Assembly (NCBI GenBank): GCA_963921935.1 | Contig: OY998176.1 | Span: 181,160,445-181,224,444, forward strand | Direction: 5' to 3' | DNA length: 64,000 nucleotides | Source of the DNA: Galeruca laticollis | Lineage: Eukaryota; Arthropoda; Insecta; Coleoptera; Chrysomelidae | Part shown: positions 1 through 12,743 of the stretch, one piece after another | Numbering within the stretch: the first letter of the stretch is position 1 | Layout: each line of letters starts with the position of its first letter | Notes under the pieces: generated by a model | What the model was told of the DNA's origin: nothing | Database searches by the model: none | What the model saw: only the letters and a program-made list of their open reading frames with translations | Program-made: the position numbers and the translations under genes

Positions 1-1280
<1,280 letters not shown>

Positions 1281-1511
1281 AATGGAAAAGGAGATTAAGC
1301 AGATAGATAAGAGGACACATGAAAATGGAAATAATTTGAAATAATTCATGAATATAAAACAGAAAATTTATAGCCAATACGGGAATTAGCAAGTGATGTT
1401 ACAGAATCACAAATTAACGAAGGAAATGAAAGACTGAACGCAGAATAGAATGAGGTAGTCAGAGGAAAACTTAAGAAACGAGATAGAAAATAGAGGAAGA
1501 GAAAGGTAAGT

Positions 1512-2170
1512 ATGATAAGTTGTAGCAATCAAAATACAAATAAATTCGATGGAGAAATAAAAAGAATGAACCCCAAAACTTTGATTGAAATCTTAAGAAA
1601 TAAAATAAATAATAATTTGCAAATAGAATTTTTAAGGGAAGCCATTAGGGATTATTTGAGTGGTAACGCTTTGTTATGGTTCTCAAGTAGGGAATTAACC
1701 ATAAACAATTTCAATGATTATCAATTTCTAGGTTATTATTGGGGGGAACATGCTCAAGGAATAGTTCGAGAAAAATTTCAATGCGGAGAATTTGATTATA
1801 ATATGGGTACATCAATGACTAACTATGCTCTTATTATGTATGCATTGGTGCAACACTTAGATCCGCCCATGAGAAAAGATGAAATCGTGGTGTATGGCTG
1901 AAACCATTGTAATACAAGGGGTTAGTAATATGTTTCAACTCACTAGTTAGTTACAATGGAATGAAAGAAGCAGAAACCGAAATACTATTAATTATCAAAT
2001 GCACAATCAAAATAATTTTAACAGACAAACTAACTATCCTAGAAATAATCCAATAAAATATAACTTTAATAACTACAATCGTAACGATCCAACAAGAAAT
2101 AATAATCACAAATCCAATTTTAATGGTGATACAATCAGAGGCAACAATCACAATAATCATAATAGGTGTT
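1512..2170 (+). pseudogene. Ty3/gypsy-type Gag remnant
   Basis: A 129-codon open frame (1512-1901) reads like the capsid part of an insect LTR-retrotransposon Gag: LREAIRDYLSGNALLWFSS, then a region with FLGYYWGEHAQGIVREKF. A broken frame to about 2170 is extremely Asn-rich with Tyr/Arg, like a nucleocapsid tail, but has no CCHC knuckle that I can see. Gag would package the element RNA. The reading is interrupted by stops after 1898 and around 2170, so it is decayed. The protease-like segment follows at 2386. No LTR was found next to it. The family assignment rests on motif resemblance only. Confidence 0.5.
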
Positions 2171-2385
2171 AATATAATAATCAATAAAATGTCTAAACAG
2201 GGAAAATAATTTTAATAGAGAAACAGAATTAACAGATATGAGAGAATGAATCCAGAAAATGGATTAGAGACTATAAGCAAACGAGTTAATTACCAAAGAA
2301 AAGAGAGAAGTGTAGAGAGACGGAGAAGTGAAGAAATAATGAGAGAAATGGTACAAGAAAGAAATTCAGCGAATAATCATGAATC

Positions 2386-2778
2386 TTGTTCCAATCAAAA
2401 TTTATAAACAAGCACAGTCCAAATAAAAACCTGTTAGTTTGTAGCTATGAACATCCAGGAGAGTTCATAACATTGAAAGATGTTGTAACATTTAGTAAAG
2501 AAAGTGTCTTAGTACTTATAAAAGGTTTATTTCAAAACATAAACTTTCAAATATTGATAGGTAGTGGTTCTGAACCATCATTAATAAAACGATATTTAAG
2601 AGAAAAATCAACCAATGTTTCTCAAAATATGATGAGAATACCTAAAGTAAATGGCATTGGAGGAAACAATAAGAAATTGTGTGAGGTCAATAAACTTTTG
2701 AACAGTACAATTAATGTTGCTAATAATGAAATTAATTGTGAACTACTAATAGCGCTATATCTTGAATCCGCAAATTAT
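2386..2778 (+). pseudogene. retroviral-type aspartic protease fragment
   Basis: The frame contains FQILIGSGSEPSLIKRY, which matches the active-site block of LTR-retrotransposon proteases (hydrophobic-LIDTGS-x-x-SLI). Here the catalytic Asp of DTG is Gly (GSG), so the enzyme would be dead. A second region (MRIPKVNGIGG...) fits the substrate-binding part. It lies 0.2 kb after the Gag remnant in the order expected for gag-pro. No reverse transcriptase follows. The open frame instead runs straight into piggyBac transposase sequence at about 2775. Confidence 0.55.
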
Positions 2779-4252
2779 ACTCAGCCCTCACAAGGAAGGG
2801 TGAGATTACATAATATAGTGAGATTTACATCACGATTTCAAAGAAGAAATCAATTTTGGTGTATCAAAGATGCATGGGGTAAATTTATTACGCCTGAAAT
2901 GGTTGATGAAATAATACGCTGTACTAATCGAGAAGCAAAACGCGAATTTAAAAAAAAATGTAAGATTTGGTCACAAATCGGAAGAGATGAGATGGATGCT
3001 TTTTTTGGTTTGCTATTGTTGGCTGGTGTTGAAAAAAACTAGGACACTCCTGTAAGAGAATTATTTCTTGATAAGATGTGGAATCCAATGTACAAAGATA
3101 CAATGGCAGTAAATCGTTTTGAAAATATAAAAAAGTATCTTCGTTTCGATGACAAAAGAAGTCGTTTGGTTAGACTTGAAACTGATAAATTTGCTCATAT
3201 TCGTCATATATGGGCATTATTTTTAGTTCAGTGCCGAGCACAAATGATTCCAAAAGAGTACGTTACCATAGATGAACAATTGCTTGCTTTTAGAGGTCGT
3301 TGTATTTTCATACAGTACATGCCCTCAAAGACAGCAAAATATGGAATAACGTTTTTTTGGCTTTGTGAAAGTGAAACAGGATGAGCCATTGATGGACAAG
3401 TATATTTGGGGCGCCAACCTGGAGAACCAGTACAGCACAACGTAGCAGGTACTGTTGTAAAAGCTCTAACTGTTTCCATAAAAAACTCACGACGGAACTC
3501 AACAGTCGACAATTTTTTTACAAGTATTTCACTAACACAATATGTGCTGCTTATTGGAATAACTTGTGTGGGAACTTTGCGCAGAAACAAGAAGGAAATT
3601 CCTAAAGAGTTTCAAGCCTCTAAGGAAAGAAGTGTTTGTTCCTCTATTTTTGGTTTCAATAAAGATTTGACGTTAGTGAGATATGTACCAAAAAGAATAA
3701 ATCTGTGCTACTTCTTAGCTCGATGCATCATGACGATTCAGTAGATAATATAAGTACTAGAAAAAAACCAGAAATAATTAAATTTTATAATAAAACTAAA
3801 GAAGGTGTTGATCATATGTATCAAATGATAGGCAACTGTACCACAAAGCGACAAACAAGAGGATGGCCTGTCGTAATTTGGTACAACATAATGGATTTAG
3901 CAGCTATAAATGCTTACTTTATGTACACCCATGAAAATAAAAAATTTCACGATGAAAAAACTAACAAGAGATGAATGTTCATCAAAGACCTAGCAACCGA
4001 ATTAGTGTTACCATTCATGAGAAAGAGAGCACAAAACCCAAAACTTCCAAATACTGTAAGAAGTAGTATGAAACTTTTCATTGCGCTTTCGGAAGAAGAG
4101 AATATCTTAGCCGGTTCAGTTTTGGAAAAGGAAAGAAGTGTTCGCAATGTCCTTCACGAATTAGACGAATGAGTGCACTGACTTGTACTAAGTGTAATAA
4201 ACCAACATGCAAAGAACACAGTGTTTTAGTATGCACAATATGCTTGAATTAA
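2779..4252 (+). pseudogene. piggyBac-family transposase, broken
   Basis: DDE transposase of the PGBD family, which cuts and pastes DNA at TTAA. Segments in order: GRVRLHNIVRF..., ITPEMVDEIIRCTNREAKREF, then after a stop at about 3040 the catalytic block VTIDEQLLAFRGRC (first Asp), after another break TVDNFFTS (second Asp), then NKTKEGVDHMYQM (third Asp; the usual GGVDxMD is EGVDHMY). A cysteine-rich tail (CTKCNKPTCKEH...CTICLN) ends near 4250. Stops or frame changes near 3040, 3384, 3742, 3974 and 4172 make it non-functional. The N-terminal acidic region is missing. Confidence 0.85.
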
Positions 4253-4390
4253 AAATTTTAATATATATTTTGATTTCTAACGCTTATTTTTAACCTATTA
4301 TTATGATAAATAAATGTAAAAACGTGTTTTTTTAAATAAGAGACTCATGCTATGCATTTCTGTCGAGAATTTCATCTATGCATCCTAGGG
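2779..4390 (+). mobile_element. piggyBac element, 5'-truncated (copy 1)
   Basis: The 3' boundary is well marked: the sequence ends CCTAGGG followed by TTAA at 4391-4394, matching the CCC/GGG-TTAA end of piggyBac elements. No matching 5' TIR or TTAACCC is visible. The left side begins inside transposase sequence directly against a protease-like segment, so the 5' end and N-terminus are missing. Confidence 0.75.
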
Positions 4391-4394
4391 TTAA

Positions 4395-6039
4395 CTTGGG
4401 AATAGAAATACTTTCCATACATAATAAGGAACTATCGAGAAGATATCACTTCTCTCAGAATAATCAAATTCTCAAGAATATGGAAAAAATACGAAACATA
4501 AAAGACCGGCAATATAGTCTAGCAGTCGACGCCCAGTAAAGATTAATTAATCAAAAATTATCCCATTCAGTGCTACTCAAAAATATGCTACAGCAGCCAA
4601 CAAGGAAAAACTGGCTATAAAAAATTATCTCTGATCTGCAAATAATGTAGGTACATAAAAAAATTGTTATTTCAGAAGATTCTAGAACCAAAGGTCAGTT
4701 ACACCATATGTGGAAACACGGCTTTGGTAAGTACATCGACAGGGGAGAGAAGAAATTCTATTATAGTGAGGATGGTGAGAATTTTGTTATAACAAATACT
4801 CTGATCAATCTGTAAACCAAATAATCCCAGCACATTACTTTACCTTATCTAACGAGGCTATGAGTTTTCACCCAACATTTTTTTAATACTTTACTTGAAT
4901 AATAATAAATTTCATAAAACTGAACAAAAAAATAGATTCCTCATATATACTGCATAACTTTTTCTATACATTCCGAACCAAATTTTTTTGGTCAGAACAG
5001 CAAAATCTTTGAAAATGTTCCTTACATGCTTCTTTAAAAAATTCAATAATTACGAAACGATGTTTTACATCTATCCTTTTCTTACACCGTTCGATAGAGG
5101 AGAAATGCATCTCAATTACTTACTATATTTGAATTCTTCCATTTTATATGTTTGTAGCAAAAATATGGGATTGAATCTTGATATAGAAATTTTAGTAAAA
5201 AATTACCTCGAAAAAATTAGTAGTAACTACGTTTATCTAAAGGAAAGACTCAAATTGATGAAAATCGAAATAGGAGTGTTCATACTATTATCAGAAAATT
5301 ACAGCAACTCTCCATCGACAATGCAAACCGAGGTATAAAACATCAACTCTTTTCCCACAAGGTTTCGAAAATGCCCAATAAATTTTGTATAGGGGACGTT
5401 TTTGATCCGAGGATTCCGACAAATCAGCTGTTTATGAAAATGAGATTTTCCGGAAAACTGAACTACATCAGATTTTGCCCAATTACGAACTCAACCTCAT
5501 TTTTCACATTCTGAACATAACTATAGAATTTCGTTAAAAAAATCGGTGGCGTTTTGACAGACCGACCAACCAACATTTTTTAAAAATAGGTTTCTTGACT
5601 CTTAAACATATGAAACGTGTAGATCTACTCGAATCTCCAAACGTCAAAATCACTCCATTACAATAATTCCCTCATTTCTATACATATTGTATATTACATA
5701 TATACATAAGGTGAAGTCAAAAGCAGGCTATATATAAGCGGATCTACATAAAGTAGAACAGGCGAATAGCTGAAGCCAAGATGAAGATGATGATGAAGTA
5801 TACAGAAAAAAATGGAATATTCGACAGAGAGATATAGATAAACTAAGAAAATTTATAACAAATACGGCAACCTACAAGTCAGAACAGAGAATACGGAACA
5901 AATAAACAGACCAGTCTAACGACTGTAAAAGAGTAAAGGAGAAGAGAACAGAGGGTGGGACTAGTAAAGAATTATTCGTGAAATAAATCGTGAGATTAAA
6001 TTACCAGAGAAGAACTTGAGAGCAGTGTGTGGAAATATT
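4395..6039. other. no recognised feature; one unassigned ORF
   Basis: Mostly AT-rich DNA. A 116-codon plus-strand open frame at 4988-5338 (begins MVRTAKSLKMFL) matches no family I recognise. It has no splice context or flanking gene that I can support, so I do not call it a gene. Confidence 0.4.
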
Positions 6040-6041
6040 TA

Positions 6042-6219
6042 CACTTCAAATTATTGACCTTTACCCTGACGTCATTAACATCTCATAACATAACCGACAA
6101 ATGTCAAATTATTTGGTTCTGTTCTTCACTATTAATAGAAGGATGTGCTACTTAATAATTATGTCGGTTATGTTATCAGATGTTAATAAGGTCAGGGTGG
6201 AGGTCAATAATTTTAAGTG
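6042..6219. mobile_element. MITE with ~58-bp inverted repeats and TA flanks
   Basis: Two arms (about 6042-6098 and 6163-6219) are reverse complements of each other with a handful of mismatches, around a 64-bp centre. Both outer ends read CACTT and are flanked by TA (6040-6041 and 6220-6221), the target duplication used by Tc1/mariner elements. There is no coding capacity. It is best read as a non-autonomous Tc1/mariner-type miniature element. Confidence 0.8.
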
Positions 6220-6221
6220 TA

Positions 6222-7130
6222 GAAGTTTATTATTCACTTATGATTTATTATGTGTAAGTGAATAGAGTAGCGGTTGAAATGAAAAATATGAAGAGAATAC
6301 GGTGGAATATTCGAATTAGGGAATAAAAGGGAATTTTAGAGTATATTCCAAATATATCGAGGAGCTGTTTGGTAATAACCAAAAAAGATCACAAATATTG
6401 GAAAAAGAGGATCAGGTCCGGATATTTTATGAGAAAAAGTTATTCATGTCATGAATCAGATCAAACGGGGTAAAGCAACAAGACAAGTTGGAATTTTGGT
6501 GAATGAATTGAGCTGATTTGACGAAGAAACTCTTAATATTTTTACACCACTCATGAAATCATAAATAACTCACTAGTATAATTCCAGAAACATTACTAAT
6601 ATCGACTTCCATTACTTCACTCGCGGAAAACAACTCGAAAAGCTTCTCGAAATTTAGAACCATATCTTCAATGTGTCATGCGTTGAGTTGTTTTAATTTT
6701 TTCTAAATAACTGTATGTACATAAAACTGGAACCTGAAATATACAACAAGAAGTCAGGAATTTCTCTGATTCCAAAGAAGCATTTTATGCTATACAGATA
6801 TTAATGCGGAAGTGTATGGACGTAAATCTTGATATATATCTATGGCTCATCGATTTCTGAAGGGCGTACAATCCTCAAAACTATACATCAATTGACTCCG
6901 TTCACCAAAAACATTCAACAGGAGCTTTACAAAACTCTGAACACGGGGGTCAAAATCTCTTCCAGTTCGGAATCTCATGAAACTAATATTCTAATGAAGA
7001 TGCTAGATAAATATTTGAATATTTATACGCGTATACCTTATATATGATCAAATGGAAAATAAGGCGATGAAAAATATTCACAAATATCTAATGCCATTTA
7101 TTGATAACGTTTTTGTTAGTCTTTTTCTAG
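6222..7130. other. no recognised feature
   Basis: AT-rich DNA with short scattered open frames and no domain, repeat or RNA signal that I can support. Confidence 0.5.
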
Positions 7131-7393
7131 TTAGTGTTTTTAAATGAAACTCATCTCTCTAGTTAATTCCACAATATAATACAAGTTATTGAAAATACTA
7201 AAAAATTGACAATTGTTTCGATAAATCAATATCATCGTCCGATGATATTGATTTATCGAAACAATTGTCAATTTTTTAGTATTTTAAATAACTTGTATTA
7301 TATTGTGGAATTAACTAGAGACCTTGAGTTTCATTTAAAAACACTAATATGAGCATATTCCACGAAGTAAGGGTCGAGACAATCAATTTTTCT
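7131..7393. mobile_element. palindromic PLE-A terminal repeat
   Basis: Positions 7131-7347 form a near-perfect palindrome centred at about 7239. Each arm carries the same sequence as the terminal repeat of the Penelope-like family A seen at 62420-62600 (shared blocks: GTGTTTTTAAATGAAAC, TTAATTCCACAATATAATAC, ACAATTGTTTCGATAAATC). The right arm continues past the palindrome to about 7393 with the rest of the repeat. No reverse transcriptase lies here, so this is a solo head-to-head terminal structure. Confidence 0.8.
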
Positions 7394-7781
7394 AGTTAAC
7401 TACAGATCAAAATACTACCACGCGAGATGATAATAAATAATGACCAAAGTTGTTAGGGCATCAGAGTTGATTGTTTGTTATGCTTTATTTCTAGACATTA
7501 ACAGTTACGAGATATTTTGAGAAAAACCATTCCCTGATGGGGAAGTATGATAACGGAGTCAAAATGCATTATCATGGGATCATCTCAATTATTTGTGGCC
7601 GTTTCTGAGGGTGACTCTTTTTCGTTCCCTTTTTCTTCACTCCAAATATACAGCTGTTCAAATGCATTGCATTTTAGAATAATCTTCTGTTTTGAAGATT
7701 AATTTATTTTGTCCCACATCATGATCTAGTAATAAAACAAATCAAGAATGAGGTGGAAACTATATCGAACAAGGTTGAGGT
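7394..7781. other. no recognised feature
   Basis: Intergenic sequence between the PLE terminal palindrome and the TTAA target of piggyBac copy 2. Confidence 0.5.
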
Positions 7782-7785
7782 TTAA

Positions 7786-7804
7786 CCCGCAACCGCTACG
7801 GTGC
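7786..7804 (+). repeat. 5' terminal inverted repeat, piggyBac copy 2
   Basis: Begins CCCGCAACCGC directly after TTAA and pairs with 10186-10204 on the other strand with two mismatches. Confidence 0.93.
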
Positions 7805-8326
7805 TGTATCACATACCGCTGCATTATTTGGATATCTGTTATTGTCTTAAAAATTTTAAATACGGATCTGGGCCTTCGTGTACCTCTCAGAAACTGTTGC
7901 TTCCGCAAGTCAGTAACATCAGTGTTGGCCTGCTAGTTGGACGTATCGGATCTAAATAAGTTTTCGTTACGCGCTGTATGTGATACCGCACCATAGTGTT
8001 AACGTTAGCGAAATTAGGCATAAGAAATATCCATAATCGGAAAAATGGGCGCTTATTTTCGAAATGTCACAACGTCCTGGATCATTACGTATGCATCCGG
8101 ATAATCCGATGTTTGAGCAGTGGTGTTTGGACCAATTAGATGCAGATGACACCGAAATGGAAGATAGTGATCCGGAATATGTGATTGAAAGTGACCGCAG
8201 TACTGACTCAGAGGTATCTGCAGGTGAAAAAGATGATAGCGAATTTACTGAACCTTCTGTGCAACCTTCATCAGAAGCACAAGAGGACTTCTATTATGGG
8301 CGAGAAAAGGCCAATAAAACTAAATG

Positions 8327-8406
8327 GTTGGTATACATTATTTATTTCTTTTTTATGTAGTCCTATTGCATGCGTATTTTTACTATATATCATAATTTTT
8401 TTCTAG
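8327..8406 (+). other. intron in piggyBac transposase
   Basis: Donor GTTGGT at 8327 and acceptor TTTTTTCTAG ending at 8406. Joining the flanks gives TKW|SKQPPPQNVRT in frame, the usual family sequence. Using the stronger-looking GTATAC donor at 8331 would give an immediate stop, so 8327 is preferred. Confidence 0.65.
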
Positions 8407-9050
8407 GTCTAAACAACCACCGCCACAAAATGTAAGAACACGAAAGCATAACTTGATAGTGGTCCTTTCCGGCTTGCGTGGACCTGCTAAAAGGTTAGAA
8501 GATCCGAAAAATCCAGAAGAAGTGTGGAATTTGCTGTTCTCTTCTGACATGTTGAATGAAATTGTTTATTACACGAATATGAAACTTGCCCAATTTAGGG
8601 AACAATATAAAGACAACTCCCACCAGACCTTGAGAGATATTGATATTATTGAATTGAAAGCATTTCTTGGTCTGCTGGTATATACTGAAGTTTTTAAATC
8701 TGGAAACGAAAGTCTAAACTTGCAACGGACGGGACAGGAAGGGACATGTTTAGATGCACCATGTCCAAAAGGAGATTTGAAACATTACTATGTGCTCTAA
8801 GATTTGACGATTTTACTGACAGAGAAGAGAGAATAAAAGTCGATCGTGCATGCGCAATAAATAATATTTTTAATAAATTCATTGCAAATTCGCAGCAAAG
8901 ATTTTCTCTTGGTTCTTACACGTGCATAGATGAATCTTTGGTTGCATTCAGAGGCAGTTGCGGATTTAAAATGTATATGCCAAATAAACCGGCTAAATAT
9001 GGCATAAAAATTTTATGTCTTACTGATGCACGGAATAATTACCTTTTCAA

Positions 9051-9053
<3 letters not shown>

Positions 9054-9124
<71 letters not shown>
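9054..9124. repeat. (AT)n tract inside transposase ORF
   Basis: About 71 bp of pure AT repeat. Conserved transposase sequence continues on both sides (...RNNYLFNA and then, in another frame, YTGKGSDGRILSLEE), so the repeat sits inside the coding region without loss of flanking codons. Confidence 0.97.
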
Positions 9125-9129
<5 letters not shown>

Positions 9130-10185
9130 GAAAGGGTTCTGATGGAAGGATTTTATCTCTTGAAGAAAGACAACTGCAGATTCCTACACAAGCTGTTGTT
9201 AGGCTCGTCAAACCAATTGAAAAGAGCAATAGAAATGTTACAGCCGACAACTGGTTTGGATCAATGGAGGTAGTAACTGAACTTCAAAAACGAGGACTTA
9301 CATATCTGGGAACATTGAAAAAAGACAAAACTTTTATTCCTGCTTCTTTCCTTCCAAATAAACATCGGCAGATTAGTAGTTCTTTATATGGATTTCAAGC
9401 CAATGTTACTTTATTATCTTATACTACCAAGAAAAATAAGGCGGTAATTTTAGTATCTTCTATGCACCATTCCTCAAAAATCGATGATGACACCGGAAAA
9501 TCAGAGATGATTGCTGATTATAATTTAACAAAAGGAGGAGTAGATGCATTAGATCGCAAATGTGCGAATTATTCTCCTAGTAGAAGGACTAGGAGATGGA
9601 CTATGGCAGTATTTTTCACATTAGTGAATATGTGTGGCATAAATGTGTTCATATTACACCAAAGTTTCAAAAACTCCCAAAAAATTGAACGCCTTGATTT
9701 TTTAAAAATATTAGCCAAAAAGCTAATTGAGCCTTATATGCAAATCCGATTTACTAACAGTAGGATTTCAAAGGAAATTCGATCTCGGATTTCTTACTTG
9801 CTCGGAGCAGAAGAGGCAGTTCAAAACCAGCTGGAAAATGTCAATGATGGGAGAATGGTCACCAAAAAGACCTGTTACCGATGTCCCACCAAATTAAAAA
9901 GAAAAACTTTCTTTATGTGTCGTGAGTGTGGAAAACCTATATGTTTGGAACACGCCAAAAAACTGTGTGTCTCTTGTATTGAAAACTTAAAAAAATGACT
10001 TTATTATATTTTTTTAATATTTTTTACGTTTTGTTTTTCTTAGAATATGTTTTGTTATTTTATAATTTAAATAAATAATAAATATTTTACTTAAATTTTG
10101 AGAGTTTCAATCTTTTTTCATTAACCAAAACCTAAAAATTGTTAGCGGTATCACATACCGCACCGTACTCTAAGTGTAACAATTT

Positions 10186-10204
10186 GCACCGCTGCGGTTG
10201 CGGG
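10186..10204 (-). repeat. 3' terminal inverted repeat, piggyBac copy 2
   Basis: Ends GCGGTTGCGGG followed by TTAA. Reverse complement of 7786-7804 with two mismatches. Confidence 0.93.
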
Positions 10205-10208
10205 TTAA

Positions 10209-11713
10209 CATCACTCATGTAATCTACAATGATGAGGTAAAAGTATGAGAATAATTTATACAGCCCAATTCGGTGTTAGGTATTAAGGACATGTGTACAT
10301 TCACATAGACAACGGAATTGTAGTAATCGAAAGAGAAAATGTGGAGCTCTATTTCAGCTTCTATAAACTTGAAATAGTATCAGTAGTTTTGACATGCCGC
10401 TTAACAACAATTCTCGAATCAATATTAGACGGTGTCTGTCGTAATAATATTAAATAAATCCTCAATAATATAACTGAGTCATTTTCTGTGGAAAATAATA
10501 TCAGGTAGGTAAGAATATACACAGAATGTCTAAAAGTGATTGATATCATTTTCTTGGTTATTGGTATAAATTCAAAGTAATTCAAGAATGTAGTGGATAA
10601 AATCTCAGAATATAATTCAGTCGCCAAAAATAAAGTGAAAAAATTATTTCTGTGTTCATAATAATTTCATTCAATATTTTTTCAAATATCATGGCACAAT
10701 TGTTTGAGAAAAATGTGTCACTTAAAAAATAAAGATGAAAAAAGAGCGGGGATTTTATACCCAATTATTTCTCTTTTTCTCAGGGGAAGGTTACCTCACA
10801 GTTATTTGAGGCTACAAATTAAACGCTAGGTTCAGTTGTTATACCATATTTAGTTCGAGCATGAGTAAAAAATAGTAGCAAGGTATTGAGGGTGGCGCGA
10901 TACAAGAATGGATAACTTGAGGCCACTAGTAGCTGAATTTTGTTGCCGGAAAGAGGCCGTACACTTACAAATTGATAACTCTGTTTAAATATTATGTCAA
11001 AGACTACTGTGGAAATATTTTATTTCAATATCACTTAAAAAGTATCCATTGGGCATTTCCAAATGGTTAATTCAATATGAGAACCCATTCCAAAATATTA
11101 GGTTAGGCGGACCACTATTTTGTGGAATTGGACTCTTGTATATCATTTGTACAAAAATATTGGGTTCTTATCAAAAGTTCATTCCTGACAGATCAAATTA
11201 TTGTTTTGTGATAAGGAGCTACGGAAATAATTGAAAGTTGGTGGATTGAAAAAAAAAATGCATTTGGAATTGTAGAGTACGGAAGGGTGCTATCAAGATA
11301 GTCGGTTTTTCGGAATTCACATTCAATTTGATCCCAATATATCAGTGTCTATTAATGTTTGATCCGGAAAATTGAGTTATAGAATCGTGGGATATATATT
11401 TTTATCCGTCGGAGAGTTCGAACTCTGTGTGGGTGACGTCTTATGCCTTGTTATACAATAGATCCCGCTTAATGAAATAACGATTTTGTTCAAAAAAGAT
11501 ATTCCAATAGTGGGGTTATTCCAATAACCGGGCTACTTAAATTTTTTTCGCTTTATTTTGTTACAAATTCTGTTATTTTGACTATTTCTATTTGCTAGTT
11601 TGTAATAAGACTATATTTGTTTGCATTTGTAATATGTATTTCAAATATTAATATTATTGTTAGATTTTGTAACGCTAATAAAAAATACATATGTGAACTA
11701 AAATAATCTACAT
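10209..11713. other. no gene recognised
   Basis: AT-rich DNA. The last ~270 bp may belong to the end of the adjacent pogo/Tigger remnant, but I cannot identify its terminal repeat with confidence. Confidence 0.4.
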
Positions 11714-12690
11714 TTACACACAAAAATCAGATATCTTGGACTGATTTTTCGCTATACATAAAATGATCGTTATTTCGTGTTCCAATTCATAGTAAGCTGT
11801 GAAATCAGTATTAATCCTTATCTCAAGAAATCTTTTTATCACATCACAAGCTGTTTTCACTTCTTGAAAATTTGGAATATCAGCAGAATTCAACACATCA
11901 TTTTCAGTGTCCTTCTCGCTCCCGCCACTGTCTTCCTGATTATCCACATTATCACTTTGAACATTTTGATTGTTTATATCCACAAAGACAGACCCCTCGC
12001 TATCAAATCGGAAATCCTATGTAACTCTTCGTCAATTATTACTTCTGGGGCATTTGGAAAGTAATTTTATAAATTCAACACTTCATTTGTTGAAATACAT
12101 TCACACTTAATAGAACAGTTTTTCATAGTGTTACCAGACACTCTACGCCAAGCGTTATTCATCATGTGAATTGCTGGTGAAATTAAAACTTTTTTGGACA
12201 TCCCTACTAATATAACTTTTTTTATTAATACCTTCTGTAATTTCCTTTGAATGCAAGAACCATTCTTTGGTCCATGGGCTGTATGAATGATGTTGTATTG
12301 GGAGGTTAATAACAAATTTTTACATTATTTAACCTATCTTCTGAGTTATGCGCTGAACATTTGTCAACAAATTACAAGGACCTTCTATGAATCTTTGTCA
12401 AAATTAGTGAGCCATTCATTAAATAATTCTAGTCATCCAAACGTTTTCATTGGCTGTGTACTTCACTGTTGGAGTTTTTATATTTTTTAAAATCCTGGGC
12501 CTCTCAGATCTTCCCAAGAAGAAGAATGGGTAGTCTATCTTTGTTAATTTTTCCACCAATGTCTCTTTCTCTCAAAAAGCATAGGGTCGCATCTGGAGTT
12601 GTTCGATAATAAACAGCAGTTTAGTCGCTATTATAGATGCAACTGACTTCATATTATTTTATCAAATCTGGCAGAATATCAGTTACCCAA
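11714..12690 (-). pseudogene. pogo/Tigger-type transposase remnant
   Basis: Reading the minus strand gives scattered but ordered blocks of a Tigger/pogo DDE transposase: ADNWVTDILPDLIK, CIYNSD-T (family YNADET; first Asp kept), GGKINKDRLPILLLGKI, FVDKCSAHN (second Asp kept) and PPNTTSFIQPMDQRMV (third Asp kept). The C-terminal 89 codons (11714-11983, beginning MDINNQNVQSDN) are an acidic tail with EVKTACDVIKRFLE. Many stops and frame changes lie between the blocks. The upstream CENP-B-like DNA-binding domain is missing; a LINE fragment begins at 12744. Confidence 0.8.
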
Positions 12691-12743
12691 TTGTCTGCCC
12701 TAACCACCTCGGTATTTTTCAATTCACCGTAAATCTTTTTGGA

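Larger units (their letters stand above)
8064..9998 (+). pseudogene. piggyBac transposase, spliced, nearly complete but broken
   Basis: Start at ATG 8064 gives the acidic Asp/Glu/Ser-rich N-terminus usual for PGBD transposases. Removing an intron at about 8327-8406 joins ...TKW to SKQPPPQNVRTRKHN in frame. The DDE domain shows CIDESLVAFRGSC (first Asp), TADNWFGS (second Asp, about 9248) and LTKGGVDALDRK (third Asp), so all three catalytic Asp survive. The C-terminus is a cysteine-rich finger (CYRCPTKL...CRECGKPICLEH...CVSC). Two lesions kill it: a small deletion near 8720-8728 that shifts frame just before TDGTGRDMFRCTM, and a TA repeat at 9054-9124 that shifts frame inside NAYIYTGKGSDG. Otherwise it is well preserved, so this is a fairly recent copy. 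Confidence 0.92.
7786..10204 (+). mobile_element. piggyBac element with both TIRs (copy 2)
   Basis: Flanked by TTAA on both sides (7782-7785 and 10205-10208). The ends are CCCGCAACCGC(TA)CGGTGC and, on the other strand, CCCGCAACCGC(AG)CGGTGC: 19 bp with two differences. The 2,419-bp length and a single transposase gene fit a complete piggyBac. A near-palindromic GCGGTATCACATACCGC type motif recurs close to both ends, a likely transposase-binding site by analogy with known subterminal repeats. Confidence 0.95.
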
